Origin: Lysinibacillus contaminans
GTDB lineage: Bacteria > Bacillota > Bacilli > Bacillales_A > Planococcaceae
Assembly (NCBI RefSeq): GCF_001278945.1
Contig: NZ_LGRV01000003.1
Span: 1,984,001-2,048,000, forward strand
Direction: 5' to 3'
DNA: 64,000 nt
Shown in pieces: positions 1-9,103 of this stretch. The notes below the pieces were generated by a model that was not told the origin of the DNA, did not search any database, and saw only the letters and a program-made list of their open reading frames with translations. The stretch's first letter is position 1. Every line of letters begins with the position of its first letter. The position numbers were made by a program, and so were the translations under genes.

Positions 1-711
1 ATTCATTAAATAATAAAAACCTTTCCCCTCTTCACCCAGTAAATTACCAACGGGTACCCTACAATCTTCAAAATATAGCTCTGCAGTATCCTGTGCATGG
101 AGTCCAACTTTCTCTAGCTGTCTCCCTCGTGTAAAGCCTTCCATACCTTCTTCCACAACTAATAAACTAATTCCCTTATGTCCCGCATTTACATCTGTTT
201 TAACAACAACGATCACAACATTACTGTGAATCCCATTGGTAATAAAGGTTTTTTGACCATTAACAATGTAGTATTCACCCTCTTTTTTAGCAACTGTTTG
301 AATAGCAGCTAAATCCGATCCAGTCCCAGGCTCCGTCATAGCGATTGCAGTGATGATTTCACCCGTCACACACTTCGGTAGCCACCGCTCCTTTTGTGCT
401 TCTGTACCAAAGGACTCAATATAAGGCACGACTATATCGTTATGAAGACCAATTCCGATTAAACTAGACGCAATACGCTCTAGCTCTTCAGCAATGACGA
501 CATTATAGCTAAAATCAAGACCAAGACCGCCATATGTTTCTGCTACCTGCGGACAAAGGTAACCCATCTCGCCAAGTGTATGCCAAAATGCTAGTGGAAC
601 ACGCTTCTCCTTTTCCCACGTATCAATATACGGCTCCGCATGCTTTTGCAAAAATTTCCGCACTGTTTTTCGGAAAACATCATGCTCTTCTGTCTCAAAA
701 CTATACCGCAT
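1..711 (-). CDS. Acyl-CoA dehydrogenase (3' end cut off by window edge)
   Basis: Flavin-dependent alpha,beta-dehydrogenation of acyl-CoA, first step of a beta-oxidation cycle. Translated from ATG at 709-711 the product begins MRYSFETEEHDVFRKTVRKF and shows the N-terminal helical domain followed by the family signature around AMTEPGTGSDLAA, which contributes to FAD and substrate binding. About 237 codons are visible; the family is usually near 380 residues, so the C-terminal domain with the catalytic glutamate lies outside the window. It is the last visible gene of a minus-strand operon with the SDR, thiolase and CoA ligase genes, which fixes its role in fatty-acid or branched-chain acid degradation. 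The exact chain-length preference cannot be read from the sequence. Confidence 0.9.
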   Translation of the reverse strand, partial: MRYSFETEEHDVFRKTVRKFLQKHAEPYIDTWEKEKRVPLAFWHTLGEMGYLCPQVAETYGGLGLDFSYNVVIAEELERIASSLIGIGLHNDIVVPYIESFGTEAQKERWLPKCVTGEIITAIAMTEPGTGSDLAAIQTVAKKEGEYYIVNGQKTFITNGIHSNVVIVVVKTDVNAGHKGISLLVVEEGMEGFTRGRQLEKVGLHAQDTAELYFEDCRVPVGNLLGEEGKGFYYLMN

Positions 712-723
712 AAGCGCTCCCCC

Positions 724-1491
724 TTACTTTGGCTGCATTCGGATGGCACCGTCTAGGCGAATCACCTCTCCATTTAACAACCCATTGTGAATAATACTTT
801 CAACAAGCAATGCATATTCAGACGGTTTACCTAGTCGCTTCGGAAACGGTGTCATAGCCCCTAGCGCTTCTCTTGCCGGCTCTGGAAGCGTCGCAAACAT
901 TGGTGTATCAATTAATCCCGGTGCAATCGTCATGACACGTACACCTATATCCGCCAGTTCGCGAGCAATTGGCAATGTCATCGCTGCCACGCCACCTTTT
1001 GAAGCACTATAGGCTGCTTGTCCAATTTGCCCATCAAAAGCAGCCACAGACGCTGTATTAATAATGACACCACGTTGACCATCTTCATCCGGCTCATTAT
1101 GCTGCATTTTTTCAGCAGAGAGGCGAATTACATTGAACGTCCCGATTAAATTTGCAGATATTACCTTTTCGAAAGAATCGAGTGCATGTACTCCTCGCTT
1201 TGACAGTACTTTGCTTCCAATTGCAATCCCCGCACAGTTCACAGCCACATTCACCAATCCAAATGCTGCTAGAGCCTGTTCCAAGCCTGCTGCAACATCC
1301 ACCTCTTTCGTCACATCTACGCGTGCATATTGCACATTTTCACCTAGCTCCTGTACAAGGGCAGTTGCTCGTTCGTCATTGACATCAAATATAACAGCCT
1401 TGCCGCCTTCTCCTACAATTTTGCGCACAGTTGCCTCCCCTAAACCTGACGCACCACCTGTTACAATCGCTACTACTTCATGACATTTCAT
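724..1491 (-). CDS. SDR-family 3-hydroxyacyl-CoA dehydrogenase
   Basis: Short-chain dehydrogenase/reductase, 255 residues. The Rossmann motif TGGASGLG is at residues 11-18, NCAG at 85-88, and the catalytic set Asn114, Ser148, Tyr161, Lys165 (YSASK) is complete. The overall pattern resembles type-2 3-hydroxyacyl-CoA dehydrogenases (HSD17B10-like), which fits its place between thiolase and acyl-CoA dehydrogenase genes in the same operon. I chose ATG at 1489-1491 because AAAGGGG lies about 9 bases upstream; an in-frame TTG at 1500 would touch that ribosome binding site. Substrate class is inferred from context. Confidence 0.88.
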   Translation of the reverse strand: MKCHEVVAIVTGGASGLGEATVRKIVGEGGKAVIFDVNDERATALVQELGENVQYARVDVTKEVDVAAGLEQALAAFGLVNVAVNCAGIAIGSKVLSKRGVHALDSFEKVISANLIGTFNVIRLSAEKMQHNEPDEDGQRGVIINTASVAAFDGQIGQAAYSASKGGVAAMTLPIARELADIGVRVMTIAPGLIDTPMFATLPEPAREALGAMTPFPKRLGKPSEYALLVESIIHNGLLNGEVIRLDGAIRMQPK

Positions 1492-1506
1492 CAAAAACAA
1501 CCCCTT

Positions 1507-2655
1507 TTACAGTTTTTCGATAATTGTGGCATTCGCCATCCCCATGCCTTCACAAATCGCAAGTAAGCCATAACGTAAATTTTCACGTTCCATACGATAT
1601 AGCATGGTCGTTAACAGCTTTGTGCCAGTTGCACCGAGTGGATGTCCAAGTGCAATTGCCCCACCATCTGGATTGAGCTTTGTTGGATCTGCTCCAATTT
1701 CATGAAGCCAAGCGAGTGGCACAGGCGCAAAGGCTTCGTTTACCTCATACGTATCGATCTCATCGATTGTAAGGCCAGCCCGTTCAAGTGCGCGCTTCGT
1801 TGCTTCAATTGGCCCTGTCAGCATAAGGGTAGGATCCGAGCCTACGACAACCCTTGTCACAATTTTTGCAAGTGGCTTAATGCCGAGTTCTTTCGCTTTA
1901 TCAAGTGACATCACAACAACAGCTGATGCACCATCACTCATTTGACTAGCATTCCCTGCTGTTATCACCCCGTCCTCCTGAAAGACAGTTTTCAAACTAT
2001 TTAATATGTCGAGAGTTGTTTCTGCTCGTGGACCTTCATCAACCGCAAAAGCATCGAGTTCACCATTTTCTTGAGGCACCATCACCGGAATAATCTCCTG
2101 TTCAAAATGACCAGCCTCTATCGCTGCAAGTGCTCGTCTATGACTTGTAAGCGCATATTCATTTAACTTGTCTTTTGAAAAATGCCATTTCTCCGCCATT
2201 TTTTCAGCAGATAACCCTTGATGAATAATTGTCTGGTTTTCTTGTAAGCGCTTTCCTTTATGTGCGTCTTTCATATTCGAAAACATCGGCACTCTGGTCA
2301 TGCTCTCTACGCCACCCGCAATGACAATATCCATATCACCAGCTAAAATGGCCTGTGCCGCAAAGTGTACTGCCTGTTGACTAGAGCCGCATTGCCGATC
2401 AATCGTTACGCCTGGCACTGTCTCTGGGAAACCGGCCATCAGCAACGCTGTACGTGCAATATTGGCGCCCTGCTCCCCTGTTTGCGTGACACAGCCGAAA
2501 ATAACATCCTCAACCTGACCTTTTTCAATACCTGCACGACTAACCGCTTCCTGTAATACATCGGCCGCTAAATCATCGGCACGTACATCCTTTAATGCGC
2601 CTTTGCTACGCCCGACTGCTGTACGAACCGCTGCTACAATCACTGCTTCTCTCAT
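1507..2655 (-). CDS. Acetyl-CoA acyltransferase (thiolase)
   Basis: Thiolase of 382 residues, catalysing thiolytic cleavage of 3-ketoacyl-CoA (or the reverse condensation). The acyl-accepting cysteine is Cys89 in DRQCGSSQQA, the general base is His338 in GHPLGATG, and the second active-site cysteine is Cys368 in CEGMGMANA. This last block departs slightly from the usual C-x-G-x-G-M-G form (a Met at 371), which is tolerated in acetyl-CoA acetyltransferase paralogues. It lies 15 bases upstream of the SDR gene and downstream of the CoA ligase gene, forming a beta-oxidation set. FadA-type or AtoB-type cannot be separated with confidence. Confidence 0.9.
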   Translation of the reverse strand: MREAVIVAAVRTAVGRSKGALKDVRADDLAADVLQEAVSRAGIEKGQVEDVIFGCVTQTGEQGANIARTALLMAGFPETVPGVTIDRQCGSSQQAVHFAAQAILAGDMDIVIAGGVESMTRVPMFSNMKDAHKGKRLQENQTIIHQGLSAEKMAEKWHFSKDKLNEYALTSHRRALAAIEAGHFEQEIIPVMVPQENGELDAFAVDEGPRAETTLDILNSLKTVFQEDGVITAGNASQMSDGASAVVVMSLDKAKELGIKPLAKIVTRVVVGSDPTLMLTGPIEATKRALERAGLTIDEIDTYEVNEAFAPVPLAWLHEIGADPTKLNPDGGAIALGHPLGATGTKLLTTMLYRMERENLRYGLLAICEGMGMANATIIEKL

Positions 2656-2736
2656 TTTTAAACTTCTCCCTTACTGTCTCATTTAACATAGCTTTTTTGC
2701 ATACTGAGTACAATATGCGTTATCCTCATAAACTAT

Positions 2737-4266
2737 TCATCTATTAATCACTTTCGTACCAAAACTTTCACGCAAATTATATTTCAATATTTTACCCGAT
2801 GCATTTCTTGGTAATTGATCTACATAAAAAAATTGACGTGGAATTTTATAGCCTGCCAAGTGTTTTCTGCAATAGTCCTTCAACTCTTGCTCATCAATTA
2901 CTTCGTCCGGCTTTAATACGATAACAGCTGCAACACTTTCTCCCCAATGTTCATCTGGCACACCAATCACCGTTACTTCTTGTATTTTTGAATGCCCGTC
3001 CAACACCTGCTCTACTTCAACTGAGTAAACATTTTCACCACCTGAAATTATCATGTCCTTTTTACGATCAACAATTGTAATAAATCCTTCCTCATCAATT
3101 GTTGCTAAATCACCTGTTAATAACCAACCGTCTACAATAGTTTTACGTGATTCCTCAGGCTTTTTATAATATTCTTTCATCATAGTAGCACCACGGAGAA
3201 TGAATTCACCCACTACTCCAGGTGACACATCTTCCATTTGCTCATTAACAACACGTGCATTCGTAAATGGCATAGGTTTCCCACCAGCACCAAGGTTTGT
3301 TTTATGCTGTTCTGGTGAAAGGTAAATCCCACCCGGACCACCCTCTGTAAGACCACAGTAATTGTAAAACTGATCAGTTCCGAAATACGCCATCGACTTT
3401 TCTATTAGTGCTGGTGACATCGGCGCAGCACCATATGCACAAAAGCGAATAGAGGATAAGTTAAATGACTTAGGTGGCACTTGTAAAAACGCATTATACA
3501 TAGCTGCAACTCCAAAGAAAGTTGTCACTTTATGCCTTTCAATCGCCTTCAATGCCTCGACTGGATGGAAATCACGATGCACAACTAGCGTGCCCCCACT
3601 AAACATCGTTGTTAAAAACACTAAATTCAATGCAGCTGAATGGAAAATTGGCGCAACTAAAAGATAACAATCCTCTTCATTTAATCTCGCAATATGATTG
3701 TAGGCTACATTCACATTTAAAACGGTATGATGATCAAATAAAGCTCCTTTTGGTTTTCCAGTTGTCCCTGAAGTATACAAAATTTCCGCATCATCCATTG
3801 GCGAAAGTTCAACACCAGTTTCAGCAATAGTGTCTGTTCGCAACGCATGGAATGATAAAAATCCTTCAGTTCTAGCTGTCGGCGTAATCGCCACTGGTAT
3901 TGATACGGGCAGTTGAACAATCACTTCTTTACAAACATCTTCTAGCTCTGCATCAGCAAGCATAAGTACGCTATCTGATTGATTTAAAATATAACTCAGT
4001 TCATTTGCTGTTAATCGGAAATTAATCGGTACAAGAACCCCCCCGACTTTCCAAATTGCGTAAGCTGCGATAATAAAATCATCCGAGTTTTTCATAAAAA
4101 CTGCAATTTTGTCACCCTTTTTAATTCCATGGTCCAATAACCCATGGGCATAGCGATTGACTTCTTCATTTAAAGATTGATATGTGTACTCTTTTTCCTG
4201 ATAAACTAAACAAACCTTTTTTGGCGTTCGATGTGCATGTATCATTAACGGTACTGTTAAATCCAT
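2737..4266 (-). CDS. Acyl-CoA synthetase (AMP-binding, FadD-like)
   Basis: Adenylate-forming ligase of 509 residues that activates a carboxylic acid to its CoA thioester at the expense of ATP. The P-loop-like A3 motif YTSGTTGKPKG spans residues 164-174; the A7/A8 region (TGDLA, then DRKKDMIISGGENVYS) and the C-terminal catalytic lysine motif NASGKILK are all present, so the enzyme looks intact. As first gene of the operon with thiolase, SDR and acyl-CoA dehydrogenase it supplies the substrate for beta-oxidation. A sigma-A-like promoter (4306-4334) lies about 40 bases upstream. Medium- or long-chain preference is not determinable here. Confidence 0.9.
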   Translation of the reverse strand: MDLTVPLMIHAHRTPKKVCLVYQEKEYTYQSLNEEVNRYAHGLLDHGIKKGDKIAVFMKNSDDFIIAAYAIWKVGGVLVPINFRLTANELSYILNQSDSVLMLADAELEDVCKEVIVQLPVSIPVAITPTARTEGFLSFHALRTDTIAETGVELSPMDDAEILYTSGTTGKPKGALFDHHTVLNVNVAYNHIARLNEEDCYLLVAPIFHSAALNLVFLTTMFSGGTLVVHRDFHPVEALKAIERHKVTTFFGVAAMYNAFLQVPPKSFNLSSIRFCAYGAAPMSPALIEKSMAYFGTDQFYNYCGLTEGGPGGIYLSPEQHKTNLGAGGKPMPFTNARVVNEQMEDVSPGVVGEFILRGATMMKEYYKKPEESRKTIVDGWLLTGDLATIDEEGFITIVDRKKDMIISGGENVYSVEVEQVLDGHSKIQEVTVIGVPDEHWGESVAAVIVLKPDEVIDEQELKDYCRKHLAGYKIPRQFFYVDQLPRNASGKILKYNLRESFGTKVINR

Positions 4267-4305
4267 GAAATCCCACCTTTAAGAAATTAGTTAGTTACGA
4301 AATTA

Positions 4306-4334
4306 ATTGTACTATAAATTAAATTTTCTAACAA
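4306..4334 (-). promoter_or_regulatory. Sigma-A-like promoter of the fatty-acid degradation operon
   Basis: On the minus strand, -35 TTGTTA (4329-4334), a 17-base spacer and -10 TACAAT (4306-4311) precede the CoA ligase gene. No copy of the B. subtilis FadR-type inverted repeat was recognised around it. Confidence 0.6.
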
Positions 4335-4384
4335 TTCTAAAAATAGAAATGTTTTCTAAGAACATTCTATATTTTGAAATAAAA

Positions 4385-4418
4385 AAACAACTATCGCTAT
4401 AAAAAACGATAGTTGTTT
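4385..4418 (-). terminator. Intrinsic terminator after ndk
   Basis: A 12-bp stem (AAACAACTATCG and its complement) with a short AT-rich loop is followed by a T run on the minus strand, just downstream of the ndk stop. The plus strand is also T-rich, so it may work both ways. Confidence 0.8.
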
Positions 4419-4451
4419 ATTTTTTATCTATACTATTAAAGTAGATTTAGA

Positions 4452-4868
4452 TTAAACTAAATCTTCACCGAAGAATAGACCGATTTCACGTTCAGCAGAA
4501 GCTAAAGAATCAGAACCGTGGATGATGTTGTGAGAAACTGTTGTAGCGTAGTCTCCACGGATTGTACCTGGGTTAGATTCTTCAGGTTTAGTTGCGCCCA
4601 TCATCGTACGAGCAAGTTTAATTACGTTTTCGCCTTCCCATACCATAGCGAATACTGGACCAGAAGTGATGAAATCAACTAATTCACCGAAGAATGGACG
4701 TTCAGCATGCTCAGCATAGTGGTTTTGTGCTAATTCAGTTGGAATTACCATTAATTTAGCGCCTTTCAATACAAAACCGCGACGTTCAAAACGGTCTACG
4801 ATATCTCCGATTACTTGACGTTCTACGCCATCTGGTTTCACCATTAAAAAAGTTTTTTCGATTGCCAT
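4452..4868 (-). CDS. ndk: Nucleoside diphosphate kinase
   Basis: Transfers the gamma-phosphate of ATP to nucleoside diphosphates through a phosphohistidine. The 138-residue product starts [15 protein letters not shown] and has the active-site His117 in NIIHGSDS; length and sequence are typical of bacterial Ndk. The ATG at 4866-4868 is preceded by AAGGAGTG at good spacing, so a slightly longer in-frame extension upstream is rejected. It ends the hepS-menG-hepT-ndk cluster, the same arrangement as in Bacillus, and is followed by a clear terminator. Confidence 0.97.
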   Translation of the reverse strand: MAIEKTFLMVKPDGVERQVIGDIVDRFERRGFVLKGAKLMVIPTELAQNHYAEHAERPFFGELVDFITSGPVFAMVWEGENVIKLARTMMGATKPEESNPGTIRGDYATTVSHNIIHGSDSLASAEREIGLFFGEDLV

Positions 4869-4955
4869 GTTTAAAAACACTCCTTAAATTCGTCTAACAG
4901 GTTTTTCACCTACCGATAAATATTAACAAACAATGAGCCATTGTACAACAAAAAG

Positions 4956-5921
4956 CTAAAATTTACGTTTTCCCATTACTAAAGCAAGGTCTCTCAGCTT
5001 TTTCTTTACAGGATGCTTTGGTAACGCATCGATCTCTTTCAATGCTTTTTTCAAATACTGATCGCTCATTTTATTTGCTTGCTTTATAGCCTCTGATTTA
5101 CGCACGTACTTCAACATTTCTTGACGTTCAGGCTCAGTTAATGTGCCTGCAAACACCTTTGTTAAATACGGTTGCATATGCGGGTCATCCTTTAATAGCA
5201 ATATGGGTAAAGTAATATTCCCTTGCAACAAATCACTACCCGCAGGCTTCCCAAGCTCTTTATCGGTTGCCATAATATCTAAAATATCGTCTATAATTTG
5301 GAAGCTCATGCCCACAAAATAGCCGAAACGTTTTAAATGGTTGACTGTTTTTTTATCTACACCTGCTGCAACTGCACCCAGTTCACAACTAGACGAAATC
5401 AATAAAGCAGTTTTTCGTTTAATACGTCTGAAGTAATCTTTTAAGCCTTGATTAAGTCTGTATTTATCTTCAATTTGAATGACTTCACCGTTACAAATTT
5501 CCACCATTGTTCGTGCTAAAATTTGATGAACATGTGGGTCTTCAAGCTTTGTAATATATTCAAGTGCACGCGCAAAGATAAAGTCACCCGTGTACATCGC
5601 TACTCGGTTATTCCATTGTGATTTTACGGTTGGACGGCCTCTTCGCATATCCGAATCGTCTATCACATCATCATGCACAAGGGATGCCATATGAATAAGC
5701 TCTAACGGAACAGCGACATCCTTTATTTTATCAATTTGGTAGTCACCAAATTTCGCGCCAAGTAACACGAAAATTGGACGTATCCGTTTTCCACCAGCTT
5801 GTAATAAATGGAGAGAAGCATCATTAATCAAATGTGATGACGAGTTCACCGCTGTTTCTAGTTCTTTTTCGATGATCTCTATATCTGATTTCAAATCAGA
5901 ATAGAGTAGTTTTAACTTCAT
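4956..5921 (-). CDS. hepT: Heptaprenyl diphosphate synthase component II
   Basis: Catalytic subunit of the two-component trans-prenyltransferase that makes heptaprenyl diphosphate for the menaquinone-7 side chain. Using ATG at 5919-5921 the product is 321 residues, close to B. subtilis HepT. The two aspartate-rich motifs that bind Mg-diphosphate are visible: DDVIDD at 84-89 and DDILD at 211-215; the C-terminus ends GKRKF as in the B. subtilis protein. A longer reading would overlap the end of menG by about 40 bases; the chosen start, preceded by GTGGAAAAG, avoids this but has only a modest ribosome binding site. The partner subunit HepS is encoded two genes upstream. Confidence 0.95.
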   Translation of the reverse strand: MKLKLLYSDLKSDIEIIEKELETAVNSSSHLINDASLHLLQAGGKRIRPIFVLLGAKFGDYQIDKIKDVAVPLELIHMASLVHDDVIDDSDMRRGRPTVKSQWNNRVAMYTGDFIFARALEYITKLEDPHVHQILARTMVEICNGEVIQIEDKYRLNQGLKDYFRRIKRKTALLISSSCELGAVAAGVDKKTVNHLKRFGYFVGMSFQIIDDILDIMATDKELGKPAGSDLLQGNITLPILLLKDDPHMQPYLTKVFAGTLTEPERQEMLKYVRKSEAIKQANKMSDQYLKKALKEIDALPKHPVKKKLRDLALVMGKRKF

Positions 5922-5949
5922 CTTTTCCACGCGTGAATACCTTCCCCCG

Positions 5950-6654
5950 TTAACGTACTTTTTTAAAGCCCATATGCATTGCTGCAGCACCACCGCTGTA
6001 AGCTTTATACGTTACTTTTTCTAAACCTGCTTGTCCAAACATTGTCGCTAATTTTTTCATGCCTGGGAAATCATTTGCAGATTGTTGTAACCAAGAATAC
6101 TCTTTAAAGCTTTTCGCAAAGATTCTTCCAAATATCGGCATAATATATTTGAAGTAAAATCGGAATAATTGTCGATAGCCCGGGATTTCAGATTGTGATG
6201 TTTCTAAACAAACAACCATCCCACCTGGTTTTACAACTCGTTGCATTTCCTTTAACACTTGTAAATAATCTGGTACATTACGGAGTCCAAAGCCAATAGT
6301 GACATAATCAAAGGTATTATCAGGAAACGGTAATTCCATTGCATTGCCATGTAAAAGCTCGATTTGTGGATATGGCTTTACCTTTTCCTCGCCAACTTTT
6401 AACATGTTTCTACTGAAATCAAGGCCCTTAACTTCCCCTGTTTCCCCAACTGCCTCTGCTAATGCAATTGTCCAATCTGCCGTACCACAACAAACATCCA
6501 AAGCTTTAGAGCCAGGTTTCACAGCCATACGCTTCATCGTATCATTGCGCCAACCGACATGCATTTGGAAGCTGATAACACCATTCATCTTGTCATAGCT
6601 TTCCGAAATATGTTCAAATACTTCGTGTACGTGTTCTTCTTTCGATTTAGCCAT
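5950..6654 (-). CDS. menG: Demethylmenaquinone methyltransferase
   Basis: Final step of menaquinone synthesis: SAM-dependent C-methylation of demethylmenaquinone (MenG/UbiE family), 234 residues. The SAM-binding motif I is LDVCCGTAD at 52-60, and the family block FGLRNVPD and the conserved C-terminal GFKK are present. It sits between hepS and hepT, so the genes for side-chain synthesis and ring methylation are co-transcribed. Start ATG at 6652-6654 follows AGAGAGG. Confidence 0.96.
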   Translation of the reverse strand: MAKSKEEHVHEVFEHISESYDKMNGVISFQMHVGWRNDTMKRMAVKPGSKALDVCCGTADWTIALAEAVGETGEVKGLDFSRNMLKVGEEKVKPYPQIELLHGNAMELPFPDNTFDYVTIGFGLRNVPDYLQVLKEMQRVVKPGGMVVCLETSQSEIPGYRQLFRFYFKYIMPIFGRIFAKSFKEYSWLQQSANDFPGMKKLATMFGQAGLEKVTYKAYSGGAAAMHMGFKKVR

Positions 6655-6669
6655 TTTGTCAAACCTCTC

Positions 6670-7437
6670 TTATCCGTTAGTAGAAACTACATTTGCCTCT
6701 ACACGTGCCTCCAAAGCCCACTTTATATCATCCTGCAAAAATGAAGCTTGTTTAATGTCTTGCAGAATTTCTGCTTTTAATTGCACTATTTTGTTTTGCA
6801 TAACACGTTCATACGTCGTGCCTTCATGTATAGCACTCTTTTCAATACACGTATTAAACAATGACGTTTGTCCGCACTGATGAGCTGCCAACTCTCGTTC
6901 CAAACGGAAGTATAATAAACCTTTTTCTACCAACGCTACATATTGTTCAAATGCATAAAGTTCGAAAAACTGCGCTATTAAACCTGCTTCAATATTTTCT
7001 ACTGCAGCAAACCATTGTTCGACCGTACGTTCTTCTTGTTCATACACTTTTATTTGATGTTCACAGCGTGCCACAATGCCCTGTGACAAACTTCTAATCA
7101 GTGCGACATTTCCTGACGCAGCTAGAATCTCATAGTAACGGCCACTGTAAAAGTCACCCGCTAACACTGTTAACTGTTGTTCTTTCGAAGTGGCATCTAA
7201 TTCTTTTATATGATCATGTGCCGCAAGTGCTGCGTACACTATACCTACTGTAATTGCAGCTTCTTTTTGCTCATGTTCCCACTCTTCCCCATTAAAAAAA
7301 GGAACTAACAAGTAAAACAATTGATTTTCATCGAGCACAGGATCTCCTGTGTACTTTTGCAAAGTTTTATGTCGAACATCCATGAAAATATCTGTTTTAA
7401 GTTGTAGAATTGAATTTTGAATGTATGTTGCATCCAT
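6670..7437 (-). CDS. hepS: Heptaprenyl diphosphate synthase component I
   Basis: Small regulatory subunit that forms the active heterodimer with HepT and helps set product chain length; it lacks the aspartate-rich catalytic motifs. 255 residues, a mostly helical sequence that is poorly conserved between genera, so the call rests on moderate resemblance (helical blocks such as HDHIKELDA and LAGDFYSGRYYEILA, the latter characteristic of HepS) together with its fixed position upstream of menG-hepT. Start ATG at 7435-7437 is preceded by GGAGAAAGG. Confidence 0.9.
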   Translation of the reverse strand: MDATYIQNSILQLKTDIFMDVRHKTLQKYTGDPVLDENQLFYLLVPFFNGEEWEHEQKEAAITVGIVYAALAAHDHIKELDATSKEQQLTVLAGDFYSGRYYEILAASGNVALIRSLSQGIVARCEHQIKVYEQEERTVEQWFAAVENIEAGLIAQFFELYAFEQYVALVEKGLLYFRLERELAAHQCGQTSLFNTCIEKSAIHEGTTYERVMQNKIVQLKAEILQDIKQASFLQDDIKWALEARVEANVVSTNG

Positions 7438-7504
7438 AGACCTTTCTCCATTTCACTTTCAAATACGTCTATCATTCGCATGACCCAACGCTCGCTTACT
7501 GTGT

Positions 7505-7535
7505 AATTATAGCATAAGCAACGATTTGGAATAAA
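7505..7535 (-). promoter_or_regulatory. Probable promoter of hepS-menG-hepT-ndk
   Basis: The minus strand has an extended -10, TGC followed by TATAAT (7505-7513), about 70 bases upstream of hepS. The -35 region about 17 bases further up (TTATTC) is weak, as often with extended -10 promoters. Confidence 0.5.
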
Positions 7536-7558
7536 AAAGTTTTCTCTTTTTATCAGTT

Positions 7559-7777
7559 TTACTTTTTCGCTTCGCTATGGATAACACCATGACCTGTATG
7601 GATTTGCGCCTTACCTCGAATCTTCATTGCAGATGTATGCTCTGTAAATTGTGCAATCATTACTTCGCCAGCATCTAATTTTTCTGAGTGATGGAATTTC
7701 GTATCTGTACCGCGTGTTAAGCCAATCACATGCACGCCATCTTCCTCAGCTTGAATAACAATATAATCTTGCGCCAT
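7559..7777 (-). CDS. mtrB: Tryptophan RNA-binding attenuation protein TRAP
   Basis: 72-residue subunit of the 11-mer ring that, when loaded with tryptophan, binds spaced GAG/UAG triplets in trp leader RNAs. The sequence is nearly collinear with B. subtilis TRAP, including the conserved core blocks [17 protein letters not shown] and QFTEHTSA that form the tryptophan pocket and RNA-contact surface. It follows folE with about 60 bases between them, as in the mtrA-mtrB operon of Bacillus. No trp genes are in this window, so its targets are elsewhere. Confidence 0.96.
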   Translation of the reverse strand: MAQDYIVIQAEEDGVHVIGLTRGTDTKFHHSEKLDAGEVMIAQFTEHTSAMKIRGKAQIHTGHGVIHSEAKK

Positions 7778-7839
7778 AGTTTTACGCTCCTTAAATCAAC
7801 CAAATTCTTCGTTTATTGTAACATAATTAGACACGCAAA

Positions 7840-8409
7840 TTAAGACATTTGAATAAATGACAACACTTCGCGACGTTTCACTTCATCTTCTGCGTATACG
7901 CCACGTGCAACAGATGTAACCGTTTTGGCGCCAGGTTTTTTAAGTCCGCGCATCGTCATACACATATGCTCTGCCTCAATCACTACATAAACACCTTTAG
8001 GTGAAAGCATTTCCATGATTGTATCAGCCACAGAAGAAGTAATACGCTCTTGTAATTGTGGTCGGCGTGCAATTGTTTCAACAGCACGTCCTAATTTACT
8101 TAGTCCTGCAACAACTCCACCTTCTGGTATGTATGCCACATGAGCTTTCCCGTAAAATGGTACAAGATGATGCTCACACATAGAATAAAACGGAATATCT
8201 TTCACAAGCACTAATTCTTCGTGATCCTCATGGAATACCGTTTTAAAATAATCCTTTGCATCCTCATGTAAACCACTGAACATTTCAGCGTACATTTTTG
8301 CCACTCGCTTTGGTGTATCCAGTAAGCCTTCGCGGTTTATATCCTCACCAACTGCTTCTAATATCATTTTTACTGCGTCTTCTATTTTCTTTATATCAAC
8401 ATTCGACAT
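7840..8409 (-). CDS. folE: GTP cyclohydrolase I
   Basis: Converts GTP to 7,8-dihydroneopterin triphosphate, the entry step to folate. 189 residues. Zinc ligands Cys78 and His81 in [11 protein letters not shown] and Cys150 in EHMCMTMRG are all present, as are the substrate-pocket blocks GLSKLGR and RPQLQER. It is the B. subtilis mtrA equivalent and precedes mtrB on the same strand. ATG at 8407-8409 follows GCAGGAGGG. Confidence 0.97.
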   Translation of the reverse strand: MSNVDIKKIEDAVKMILEAVGEDINREGLLDTPKRVAKMYAEMFSGLHEDAKDYFKTVFHEDHEELVLVKDIPFYSMCEHHLVPFYGKAHVAYIPEGGVVAGLSKLGRAVETIARRPQLQERITSSVADTIMEMLSPKGVYVVIEAEHMCMTMRGLKKPGAKTVTSVARGVYAEDEVKRREVLSFIQMS

Positions 8410-8574
8410 CCTAAAAAACCCTCCTGCGTATCAAAGCATTACACATTTTCTCTTTGCATCGTAGCATATCCACTATGCAAGCGCAAAACAGCTAACCTTA
8501 TCAATACAAAACTCAACATATCTCACGTAATTTCTAGTTCATTTTTTATGTATATACGCACCATACCATCAAAA

Positions 8575-8612
8575 AGAGCAGTCTCCATGTTAGTTTACAT
8601 GAAGACTGCTCT
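8575..8612 (-). terminator. Intrinsic terminator after hbs
   Basis: A long stem, with AGAGCAGTCT paired against AGACTGCTCT and extended by an imperfect CATGT/ACATG segment, has a T run on the minus strand and lies about 20 bases past the hbs stop codon. Confidence 0.85.
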
Positions 8613-8632
8613 ATGTAACTACTAGACGCTTA

Positions 8633-8905
8633 TTATTTTACAGCGTCTTTAAGCGCTTTACCTGGTTTAAAAGCAGGTACTTTGCTCGCAGCAATTTCGA
8701 TTTCCATACCAGTTTGTGGGTTGCGGCCTTTACGAGCAGCACGTTCACGAACTTCAAAGTTACCAAAACCGATTAATTGTACTTTGTCACCCTTCGCAAG
8801 AGCATCTTGAATTGTATCAAATACAGCTTCAACTGCTTTAGAAGCGTCTTTTTTAGAAAGACCTGCAGCTTCAGCAACAGAGTTTACTAATTCTGTTTTA
8901 TTCAC
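8633..8905 (-). CDS. hbs: DNA-binding protein HU
   Basis: Nucleoid-associated histone-like protein that bends and compacts DNA as a dimer. The product is 90 residues, beginning [10 protein letters not shown], with the HU signature [21 protein letters not shown] and the C-terminal [15 protein letters not shown]. Two in-frame GTG codons exist; the one at 8905 is chosen because it gives the canonical MNKTEL start and lies 8 bases after GAGGAGG, whereas the upstream GTG (8914) lies inside that ribosome binding site. It is monocistronic between spoIVA and folE, as in Bacillus. Confidence 0.96.
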   Translation of the reverse strand: MNKTELVNSVAEAAGLSKKDASKAVEAVFDTIQDALAKGDKVQLIGFGNFEVRERAARKGRNPQTGMEIEIAASKVPAFKPGKALKDAVK

Positions 8906-9036
8906 ACCATTCACCTCCTCTCAAAGGGTCATGAATCAATCTGTAAAAAGAGTAACATATAGAAAACCGCTACGCAACTGTATTCATTCAAGATTTTACC
9001 CAAAAAATCTATTTTCCCCCTAAAAACAGAAATAAC

Positions 9037-9066
9037 AGGACTTTTCACATAGAAATGTGGAGTCCT
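9037..9066 (-). terminator. Possible terminator after spoIVA
   Basis: Imperfect hairpin (AGGACT..CACAT against ATGTG..AGTCCT) about 40 bases past the spoIVA stop. The following minus-strand T tract is weak, so this may be a poor terminator. Confidence 0.5.
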
Positions 9067-9103
9067 GCACTGTTTTTTCATAAATTAAATTAGATTAATT
9101 TCT

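Noticed and set aside
1133..1483. Plus-strand ORFs opposite the SDR gene
   Set aside because: Antisense frames of a gene with complete SDR motifs.
4267..4340. FadR-type operator at the fatty-acid degradation promoter
   Set aside because: The region is AT-rich, but no inverted repeat resembling the B. subtilis FadR consensus (TGAATGA...TCATTCA) is present.
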